From Wolbachia endosymbiont of Diaphorina citri (GTDB lineage Bacteria; Pseudomonadota; Alphaproteobacteria; Rickettsiales; Anaplasmataceae), in the NCBI RefSeq assembly GCF_013096535.2, contig NZ_CP051265.2, positions 868,001 through 932,000 of the forward strand: a stretch of 64,000 bases of DNA, written 5' to 3'. Position numbers and translations under genes: made by a program. The notes beneath the pieces were generated by a model. That model worked only from the letters and a program-made list of their open reading frames with translations. It was not told the origin of the DNA and searched no databases. Below, piece after piece: positions 57,371 to 64,000 of the stretch. Each line of letters starts with the position of its first letter. Position 1 is the stretch's first letter.

Positions 57371-57763
57371 CTATTTTAAAACTTTCGGCATATAGTTCTC
57401 ATCATGTTTTGCAAACACCGTATTTGCAAGAAAGGTATTATTATCAGACATTTTACCTTGCACAACAACACCACTTTTTTCTGAAAACATCGGTGGAAGT
57501 ATTCCCTGATATTTCACCATAACGCTCTTGTTAAAATCTGTCATTTGAAAAACTACTTCACTTTCGCTCCGTATCACGCTCTTTTCAACAACCATTCCAC
57601 CAACACGGATTGGCTTTTGATTATTTGGCAAGACTATGGCTTCACTTACTGTATAGAAAAATGAGATATTTTCTTTGAGCGTTGTTAAAATAAAAAAAAC
57701 TGCACAACTTAAAAAGCAGAAAATTCCTGAAGTTATAAGTAATCGCTTATGTTTCTTCTTCAT
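57371..57763 (-). CDS. ccmE: Cytochrome c maturation heme chaperone CcmE
   Basis: CcmE carries heme covalently in the periplasm for transfer to apocytochrome c. It has one N-terminal membrane helix (about 8-28) and an OB-fold domain with [36 protein letters not shown] and VVVQGK. The heme-binding motif HDENYMP is present with its histidine and tyrosine. The 130-residue length is normal. It overlaps the small ccmD-like frame upstream. Confidence 0.95.
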   Translation of the reverse strand: MKKKHKRLLITSGIFCFLSCAVFFILTTLKENISFFYTVSEAIVLPNNQKPIRVGGMVVEKSVIRSESEVVFQMTDFNKSVMVKYQGILPPMFSEKSGVVVQGKMSDNNTFLANTVFAKHDENYMPKVLK

Positions 57764-57884
57764 TATTATCTTTCAGGCTTTCTAGAATTTTTTTACTTTT
57801 AATATAGCAAGAAATGGTAAGAATCAGTTCTCCGGTAATCAACGTAAAACTAATAAGGTAAGCAAAAATTACATATGTATTCAT
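57747..57884 (-). CDS. ccmD: Probable CcmD, small heme-exporter membrane protein
   Basis: A 45-residue frame begins [20 protein letters not shown]: one membrane helix followed by a Lys/Glu-rich cytoplasmic tail. This is the size and topology of CcmD, which helps release holo-CcmE from CcmC. The ATG overlaps the birA stop as ATGA, and the 3' end overlaps ccmE by 17 bases. Position directly before ccmE is the normal ccmD site. Sequence is too short for family proof. Confidence 0.7.
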   Translation of the reverse strand: MNTYVIFAYLISFTLITGELILTISCYIKSKKILESLKDNNEEET

Positions 57885-58603
57885 AATGCATTATCAATAA
57901 ATAACTCACCTGCATCAAAATAAATTAAGCTTCCATCCTTTTGCTGCAACACCAATTTACCACTGTTATCTATATCAGCAAAAATTCCTTCATACAATTT
58001 GTCAGCTAGCTTTACACTGATTTGCTCGTTCATTTTGAATGCTTTTTTTAACCACATTTCTCTTATAGCATAAAACCCATCAAATAGCCATTGCTTTCTT
58101 AGCTTATTAAAATTTATTATTAATTCCTTTAACAGATCCATGTTAGACACAGATTCACCGTAATTGCTAATGCACGTTGTGCCTGGAAGTGGCGCATGAT
58201 TGACATTAATTCCAATTCCTATAACAAGCCAATGCGAATTGGACTTTCTTTCAAGCAATATTCCACTGATTTTTTTATCATCAATCAAAACATCATTTGG
58301 CCATTTATATTGAACATTACTATCAGCTATAAATGACAGTAATATGTTGCCAACAGCAACAGCAGTCACAAAAGTCAGTTCTGTTAATTTGCCAATATCT
58401 GTGACTTGATTTATCACCAAACTCGCATAGAGATTACCTTCTGGAGAAACCCAACTTTTTCTAGTGCGTCCCCTACCTTCTGTTTGTTTATCAGCAATAA
58501 TAACGGTTTCATTTGATATTCCTTTATTAATTAAATCCAATGCTTCCGTATTAGTGCTTGAAACTTCTTTGTAATGATAAATACGAAAACCTTCGAGGAT
58601 CAC
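57881..58603 (-). CDS. birA: Biotin--[acetyl-CoA-carboxylase] ligase
   Basis: BirA activates biotin as biotinyl-AMP and attaches it to the carboxylase carrier protein. The 240-residue product is the short form without a DNA-binding domain. It has KEVSSTNTEAL, the catalytic loop IADKQTEGRGRTRKSWVSPEGNLYAS, QYKWPNDVLIDDKKISGIL and GIGINVNH. The start is GTG at 58603, 4 bases after the nuoN stop, so it is carried on the nuo operon transcript and overlaps ccmD. Confidence 0.95.
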   Translation of the reverse strand: MILEGFRIYHYKEVSSTNTEALDLINKGISNETVIIADKQTEGRGRTRKSWVSPEGNLYASLVINQVTDIGKLTELTFVTAVAVGNILLSFIADSNVQYKWPNDVLIDDKKISGILLERKSNSHWLVIGIGINVNHAPLPGTTCISNYGESVSNMDLLKELIINFNKLRKQWLFDGFYAIREMWLKKAFKMNEQISVKLADKLYEGIFADIDNSGKLVLQQKDGSLIYFDAGELFIDNAL

Positions 58604-58607
58604 CTTG

Positions 58608-59993
58608 TCAGCCCTTTAGTTTAATGAGTGAGTCAAGATCTTCTGCGTACAAGAAAAGAACGAGGTTGATCAGTGAAGCCACTGAAGTGATAATGAATAG
58701 ACTCTTAGAATAAGCAACCTTATTACCACTAGCTTTATCAAAATACATAACTTTCATGATATTTAAATAATAGTAGCATGATATCACACTCGCTATTACA
58801 AGGATCAAAGACAGGCTGATAAAGCCAGAATTTATTAAACTTTTGAATATAAAAAATTTAGCGATAAAACCTGCAAGTGGAGGTATTCCCGACATCGAGA
58901 GTAACAGTACAGAAAGATGAAATGCTACAATTGGGTGTTTCTTCCCTATACCAGATAAATTTGCAATATCACAATCGTCATCGTCAATTTGTACGAGATA
59001 TGAGAATAGCCCTATGCTTGTGATGATATATATCACCAAATACATTAAGGCACTATCTGTTCCTGCTTGTGTAAAAATAGAAAGTGAAGCAAATATAAAA
59101 CCAATGTGACCAATTGAACTGTAAGCAAGCAGCCTTTTTAAGTTTTGCTGACGCAAGGCCCCAAAAGCTGAGATAAGCACAGACAATGCTGAAACGTATA
59201 AGAAAATAGGCTGAACATAACTTTTTACATTTACTAACTCTTCATTCATCAATCGAATTAAAAATGTTACAAGTGCAGCTTTTGGAGCTGTAGAAAAAAA
59301 AGCAGTTACTATGGTAGGTGCGCCTTGATAGACATCTGGAGCCCACATATGAAAAGGAGCAATAGCAAGCTTGAAACACAAACCAATAAGGATAAAAACT
59401 AACCCAAAAACTATTCCATAAGTTATCTGATGGTTTTGCAAGAATGAACCGAGCTCAGAGAAATTAACTTGTCCTGTATATCCATAAAGCAGCGACATTC
59501 CATATAGCATAATGCAGGAAGATAGTGCACTAAGTGTAAAATATTTCACTCCTGCTTCACATGAATAAGCTGAATCTTTATTAAAGCTCGCAAGAACATA
59601 CAAAGATATACTCATCAACTCAAAAGCTAAATAAAAAGAAATCAGACTATTTGCTGAAACCAAAGTTATCATGCCAAATAGCGCAAAAAGAATCAGTATT
59701 GAAAATTCATATTTATAGTCATATTTTGATAAATTCAGCATCAAAAGTATTAAAATTCCTGTGCTGAGAATTAACCCTTGGGCTGACCTGATGTATAAGT
59801 TGAGTTTTAACAACGAATTAAAGAGAAAAATTTCATTGTTTTCTGCCGAAATAATTAAAATAATCAAAGTTACCACTGTGCAGCCAAGTGCTAATAAGTT
59901 GATAGTTCGGCGGTTAAATATAATTCCAAGCAGTAGCAACACTAACGAGGAGATAATAGAGAACATTTCCGGCAATATCTGTATATAATTCAT
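58608..59993 (-). CDS. nuoN: NADH-quinone oxidoreductase subunit N
   Basis: NuoN is one of three antiporter-like proton-pumping subunits of the complex I membrane arm. The 461-residue protein has about 14 helices. Conserved segments are LISFYLAFELMSISLYVLAS (Glu of TM5), FKLAIAPFHMWAPDVYQGAPT (Lys of TM7) and LRQQNLKRLLAYSSIGHIGFI. It overlaps nuoM by 4 bases and is followed at once by birA. Confidence 0.97.
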   Translation of the reverse strand: MNYIQILPEMFSIISSLVLLLLGIIFNRRTINLLALGCTVVTLIILIISAENNEIFLFNSLLKLNLYIRSAQGLILSTGILILLMLNLSKYDYKYEFSILILFALFGMITLVSANSLISFYLAFELMSISLYVLASFNKDSAYSCEAGVKYFTLSALSSCIMLYGMSLLYGYTGQVNFSELGSFLQNHQITYGIVFGLVFILIGLCFKLAIAPFHMWAPDVYQGAPTIVTAFFSTAPKAALVTFLIRLMNEELVNVKSYVQPIFLYVSALSVLISAFGALRQQNLKRLLAYSSIGHIGFIFASLSIFTQAGTDSALMYLVIYIITSIGLFSYLVQIDDDDCDIANLSGIGKKHPIVAFHLSVLLLSMSGIPPLAGFIAKFFIFKSLINSGFISLSLILVIASVISCYYYLNIMKVMYFDKASGNKVAYSKSLFIITSVASLINLVLFLYAEDLDSLIKLKG

Positions 59994-61432
59994 AGCGCAT
60001 TATATTTGACTAACAAATTTGCCATACATGGCTTCAAATAGTTCAGTGCAAGGATTGGGTAAAATCCAAGCAAAATAACAAACACTGCAAGCAGAATTAA
60101 GACAGAAAATTCTATGTTATCCAGGTGATGATTTAACAATTTAGAATCACTAACTCCCCATATTATTTGCTTACATAAATTCAGCATATAAACTGCGCTT
60201 AAAATAGTGCCAAGTGCGATAAATCCTGTAAAAAAACCTATGCTCTTAAACATTCCAACCATAGCCAAGAACTCACCTATGAATCCAGATGTTCCGGGTA
60301 AACCTATTGAAGCCATTGAAAATAAAATGAACATGAAACCAAATTTTGGCATTGTGTTTACTATGCCAAAATATTTTGCAATCTCCAAAGTCCCAGTTCG
60401 AGTATATAGCATTCCAACACATAAAAATAAAGCAGCAGAAATAAGGCCATGACTAATCATTTGAAATATACTACCCAGTACTCCTTCCTCACAAAGTGAA
60501 AAGAGGCCAGCGGTAACGATCCCCATATGTGCTATTGAAGAATAAGCTATTAACTTCTTTATATCATCTTGAGCAAACGCAACTAGCGAAGCATATATCA
60601 CCGCAATAATGCTCAGCACAACAACGAAATTTGAAAAATACAAACTTGCCTGAGGAAGCATTGGAATAGAAAACCTTAAAAATCCATATCCCCCCATTTT
60701 AATAAGCAAGCCAGCTAAAATCACAGATCCAGAAGTTGGTGATTGCACATGTGCATCAGGAAGCCAAGTGTGAAATGGAAACATTGGAACTTTTATTGCA
60801 AAGGAAATAAAAAATGCAATCCACAGCAATGACTGCACTTTAAGATCAAGGCTTGGCACTAATGTAGCTAATTTTTGTATATTAAACGTTCCAAAAATGT
60901 TATAGATGTACACCAATCCAAGTAGGAATAATAATGAGCCAGTTAATGTATAAAGAAACAGCTTAAACGTCGCATATACCCTTTGCTTCCCTCCCCAAAT
61001 GCCAATAATAAAGAACATTGGTATTAAAACAGCTTCGAAAAACACATAAAAGCTTATAGCATTCAGTGAAACGAAAAAACCGACTACAAAACTCTCAAGC
61101 AGTAGAAATAATGCCATATATGGCTTGAGAGTCGTATAACTCATTTTGCAATTATAGAGCATACAAATAACAAACAAGAAGGTCGTAAGTAGAAGGAAAA
61201 GCAACGATATACCATCTATCCCTATACCAACATTTCTAATTGGGTAGCTGACAAACTGAAAGTCCGCATCGTTATAATCAAATTCTATACAAGCTACAAT
61301 GCTAAGCAAAAATGGAAGTACAGCAAAAAATAGAGCAAGGAATCTTAAGTGTATAGATTGATGATTAATCCTGATTAAGGATAAAATCAATGCTCCTATC
61401 AGTGGAAGCAAGAATATACTAAGTAACAACAC
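59990..61432 (-). CDS. nuoM: NADH-quinone oxidoreductase subunit M
   Basis: The 480-residue polytopic antiporter-like subunit contains ISFYVFFEAVLIPMFFIIGIWGG (TM5 Glu), FAIKVPMFPFHTWLPDAHVQSPTSGSVILAG (TM7 Lys and the HTWLPDAH motif) and QDDIKKLIAYSSIAHMGIV. It lies between nuoL (3-base gap) and nuoN (overlap). Confidence 0.98.
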   Translation of the reverse strand: MLLLSIFLLPLIGALILSLIRINHQSIHLRFLALFFAVLPFLLSIVACIEFDYNDADFQFVSYPIRNVGIGIDGISLLFLLLTTFLFVICMLYNCKMSYTTLKPYMALFLLLESFVVGFFVSLNAISFYVFFEAVLIPMFFIIGIWGGKQRVYATFKLFLYTLTGSLLFLLGLVYIYNIFGTFNIQKLATLVPSLDLKVQSLLWIAFFISFAIKVPMFPFHTWLPDAHVQSPTSGSVILAGLLIKMGGYGFLRFSIPMLPQASLYFSNFVVVLSIIAVIYASLVAFAQDDIKKLIAYSSIAHMGIVTAGLFSLCEEGVLGSIFQMISHGLISAALFLCVGMLYTRTGTLEIAKYFGIVNTMPKFGFMFILFSMASIGLPGTSGFIGEFLAMVGMFKSIGFFTGFIALGTILSAVYMLNLCKQIIWGVSDSKLLNHHLDNIEFSVLILLAVFVILLGFYPILALNYLKPCMANLLVKYNAL

Positions 61433-61435
61433 CTT

Positions 61436-63283
61436 CTATTTAATTCCAATAATATATAAAGCACCGATTATTAGAGTAACAAACATAATAAATGCATAAT
61501 CAAATATATAACCAGTTTGCAACTTTATAGAACTTTTTGAACATTCATTAACCAACCTTACAACACCATTTGGCCCAAATGAATCAATAGCCTTAACATC
61601 AAATTTCCATAAAAGCCTAGACATAAACCTTATCGGTGCAATGATAACAAACTCATACACCTCATCAAAGTACCATTTATTCTGCAAAAACTTAAGTAAA
61701 AATTTACTCTTAATTTGCCTAATTACTTGATATTGGTAAATTAGGTACGCAAGTGCTATTCCACTTAGGCTTGCTAAGGTTGGCAGTAGTTTTATAAAGA
61801 AATTATGAACTCCATGCTCATCAATAACTACTAAACTTGATTTCCAAAACGCATTACTAGTTATGTTCAAAATATTTGCTCCCCACACTCCAGAAAATAC
61901 CGAACCAAAAGCAAGTATCAGTAATGGTATAAGCATAATCTTTGGTGCCTCATGTACATTAATTTTACTTTGTTTTTGGCTGTGGAACACAAGAAGCAAT
62001 AACCTCCAAGAGTAAAACGCTGTGAAGAATGCAACAACTAAGCTTATTACAAAAGCAAAGCTATCCGTGCTATAAGCATGTTCAATTATCAAGTCTTTTG
62101 AGTAAAAACCTGCAAATGGAAATATTCCAGAAAGTGCAAGAGACCCAATCCACATGAGAGTGTAAGTGCAAGGGATTTTCTTCCAGCAATTTCCCATTTT
62201 CTGAATATTTTGCTCATGATGCATTGCATGAATCACATTGCCAGCACCAAGAAATAGTAGAGCTTTAAAAAAAGCGTGTGTCATTAAATGAAAAATAGCA
62301 ACATTGTAAGCAGAAAGCCCACATGCCATGAACATATAACCAAGTTGACTGCAGGTTGAATAAGCAATTATTTTCTTTATATCGTTCTGAGTAATTGCAA
62401 CGGTGGCTGCAAAAAAAGCAGTGAGTGCTCCAACGATAACTATTAATTCTCGTGCCACATTTGATAACTCAAACAATGGAGAACACTTTGCTACTAAAAA
62501 TATACCTGCTGTTACCATCGTTGCTGCGTGAATGAGTGCAGAAACAGGTGTTGGCCCTTCCATTGCATCTGGCAACCAAACATGTAAACCAAGCTGTGCA
62601 GATTTACCCATACAGCCAATAAAAAGTAATATGCATATTATATGAATTATTTTAAATTCACAGCAGAATGCTCTAATGTTCTGCGTGCCAAGAAAATCAG
62701 CTGTGTCAAAAATTTCAGTAAATTTCAAAGAGTGAAATGTATAATAAATGAGAAAGATCCCAATCAATAGTGCAAAGTCTCCTACCCTATTCACAACAAA
62801 TGCTTTAATTGCCGCATTATTTGCAGAATATTTTTGGAACCAAAATCCTATGAGTAAATAAGAACATAGGCCAACCCCTTCCCAGCCCAAAAAAAGCTGC
62901 ACGAAATTATCGCTTACAACCAGCACAATCATGCAAAACGTAAATAGCGATAGGTAAGAAAAAAACCTCGACTTCCCTTTGTCATGCTCCATATAACCGA
63001 TAGAATAGAGGTGGACTACTAGTGAAACGGTGGTAATAACAATAAGCATTAAGGATGAGAGAGCATCCACACTAATTGCCCAATTTACTTTTAATACACT
63101 TAATGAAAATAGAGGAAATAAACTCAAGTGATAATTTTCAGAGAAGGTGAGAAAAACATACCAAGATAAAACTGCAGATATTCCAATCCCTGCCGTTGTA
63201 ACTAACTGACTTTTTCTAAAAAATGCTCCAAACAATGAACCAAAAAGTGGCAGAAATACTATTAATTTCAGTATATCCATCAT
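61436..63283 (-). CDS. nuoL: NADH-quinone oxidoreductase subunit L
   Basis: NuoL is the most distal pumping subunit, with the long lateral helix. The 615-residue protein has FVQLFLGWEGVGLCSYLLIGFW, QLGLHVWLPDAMEGPTPVSALIHAATMVTAG and NDIKKIIAYSTCSQLGYMFMA. The C-terminal extension (about 500-615) corresponds to the lateral helix and terminal anchor. It follows nuoK by 4 bases. Confidence 0.98.
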   Translation of the reverse strand: MMDILKLIVFLPLFGSLFGAFFRKSQLVTTAGIGISAVLSWYVFLTFSENYHLSLFPLFSLSVLKVNWAISVDALSSLMLIVITTVSLVVHLYSIGYMEHDKGKSRFFSYLSLFTFCMIVLVVSDNFVQLFLGWEGVGLCSYLLIGFWFQKYSANNAAIKAFVVNRVGDFALLIGIFLIYYTFHSLKFTEIFDTADFLGTQNIRAFCCEFKIIHIICILLFIGCMGKSAQLGLHVWLPDAMEGPTPVSALIHAATMVTAGIFLVAKCSPLFELSNVARELIVIVGALTAFFAATVAITQNDIKKIIAYSTCSQLGYMFMACGLSAYNVAIFHLMTHAFFKALLFLGAGNVIHAMHHEQNIQKMGNCWKKIPCTYTLMWIGSLALSGIFPFAGFYSKDLIIEHAYSTDSFAFVISLVVAFFTAFYSWRLLLLVFHSQKQSKINVHEAPKIMLIPLLILAFGSVFSGVWGANILNITSNAFWKSSLVVIDEHGVHNFFIKLLPTLASLSGIALAYLIYQYQVIRQIKSKFLLKFLQNKWYFDEVYEFVIIAPIRFMSRLLWKFDVKAIDSFGPNGVVRLVNECSKSSIKLQTGYIFDYAFIMFVTLIIGALYIIGIK

Positions 63284-63287
63284 ACTT

Positions 63288-63596
63288 TCATTCTTTCATT
63301 AAATTTGCTTGTTCAACTTCTATATTGCCACGGCTTCTATAATATACAACCAATATTGCAAGCCCAACTCCTGACTCTGCTGCCGCAACAGTCAACACAA
63401 ACATCACAAAAATTTGCCCAACTATATCATTCATAAAGGCAGAAAAAGCAACTAAATTGATGTTAATCGCCAGCAATAATATTTCTATTGATAACAGTAT
63501 GTTGATTATGCTCTTACGGTTAATGAAAATACCACACACTCCAATAGTGAACAAAAGAGCAGCAATTATCAAAAAGTGATTTAATCCTATTTCCAT
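63288..63596 (-). CDS. nuoK: NADH-quinone oxidoreductase subunit K
   Basis: The 102-residue three-helix subunit begins [23 protein letters not shown]. The two membrane glutamates sit in [17 protein letters not shown] and [16 protein letters not shown]. It overlaps the nuoJ 3' end by 10 bases, indicating coupling. Confidence 0.97.
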   Translation of the reverse strand: MEIGLNHFLIIAALLFTIGVCGIFINRKSIINILLSIEILLLAININLVAFSAFMNDIVGQIFVMFVLTVAAAESGVGLAILVVYYRSRGNIEVEQANLMKE

Positions 63597-64000
63597 TCCA
63601 CTCCTTTTCCAAATTTAGCCTTAATCAATTTTACAGATGAAGATTGTGTCAATTGCTTTAACACGTTCTGTTTTCTAACTCCTTTTTTCTTTTCCTGCAA
63701 AGTAAGAGCAATTGCACCAACAATTGCAACAAGCAGCAGAATACCAGAAAGATGAAAAGCGTACATGTAGTCAGTGTAGAGCAAATTACCGATAGCTTTC
63801 ACGTTATTGGTATTATAGTTTATAACATTACTTATATTCGGTGCTGAGCTGCGAATTACAAAGCTGATGATTAGAAAAAACACAACACATAATATAGCAC
63901 CAAGAGTGAAATGCTTTGCAAAACCCTGATGCAATCTTATGTAGTCGATATCGAGCATCATAACTACAAAGAGGAATAACACTGCAACTGCACCGATATA
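63587..64000 (-). CDS. nuoJ: NADH-quinone oxidoreductase subunit J (5' end outside window)
   Basis: The frame runs off the window edge. Its first visible residues, [19 protein letters not shown], are the highly conserved TM3 segment of NuoJ, so about 60 N-terminal residues are missing. The visible 137 residues include two more hydrophobic segments and a basic C-terminal tail. It is the first visible gene of the nuoJKLMN-birA-ccmDE run. Confidence 0.95.
   Translation of the reverse strand, partial: YIGAVAVLFLFVVMMLDIDYIRLHQGFAKHFTLGAILCVVFFLIISFVIRSSAPNISNVINYNTNNVKAIGNLLYTDYMYAFHLSGILLLVAIVGAIALTLQEKKKGVRKQNVLKQLTQSSSVKLIKAKFGKGVEWK

Overview
The window is from an AT-rich, obligate intracellular alphaproteobacterium of the Rickettsiales. 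The gene set fits Wolbachia best: dispersed Anaplasmataceae-type housekeeping genes, scattered nuo genes, a lone VirB9, many ankyrin-repeat genes and IS elements, a stranded WO-type phage terminase, DAP epimerase and MEP-pathway genes. No strain is assigned.

Layout. 1-5.6 kb: a partial GspL/PilM-like membrane protein, ispH, elbB, a Wolbachia-type membrane protein and two decayed copies of an IS256-family transposase. 5.6-16.3 kb: petA, gyrA, a TPR protein, bioY coupled to a DUF1284 gene, a nitroreductase, a secreted GH5 glycosidase, dapF, sucCD, rpsU and tRNAs Val and Pro. 16.3-25 kb: rsmE, tRNA-Glu, a likely effector locus (ankyrin protein with four EPIYA-like motifs plus a small neighbour), hemF, a CckA-type hybrid kinase, parAB and a fused ispDF. 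25-31.6 kb: a broken alpha/beta hydrolase, an AI-2E-type permease, a DnaA/Hda-like protein, xerD, plsC, rpsT and gltA.

31.6-47 kb is the accessory zone. It holds a hypothetical protein ending in a CaaX box (CCIL), a nonsense-broken neighbour, a frameshifted IS982, virB9, an intact IS5-type element, a broken ankyrin gene with an A9 tract, a housekeeping island (mlaD, NDUFA12-like, mrpD, rodA, iscS), an IS110-family element that seems to split another ankyrin gene, an orphan phage terminase and palindromic repeats. 47-54.7 kb: ferredoxin-NADP reductase, tRNA-Ser, mnmE, nuoI, thrS-infC, nuoF, tRNA-Lys and tRNA-Ala. 54.8-57.3 kb: three unrecognised proteins, the first with about 18 tandem 12-residue helical repeats. 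57.3-64 kb: a compact operon nuoJ(partial)-K-L-M-N-birA-ccmD-ccmE.

Functionally, the core genes cover respiration (complex I pieces, Rieske protein, cytochrome c maturation), the TCA cycle (gltA, sucCD), isoprenoid precursors (ispDF, ispH), lipid II and cell shape (dapF, rodA), biotin uptake and ligation (bioY, birA) and chromosome partition. The most interesting accessory candidates are the EPIYA-like ankyrin protein, the CaaX protein, the 12-residue-repeat cluster and the IS110 element with structured flanks.
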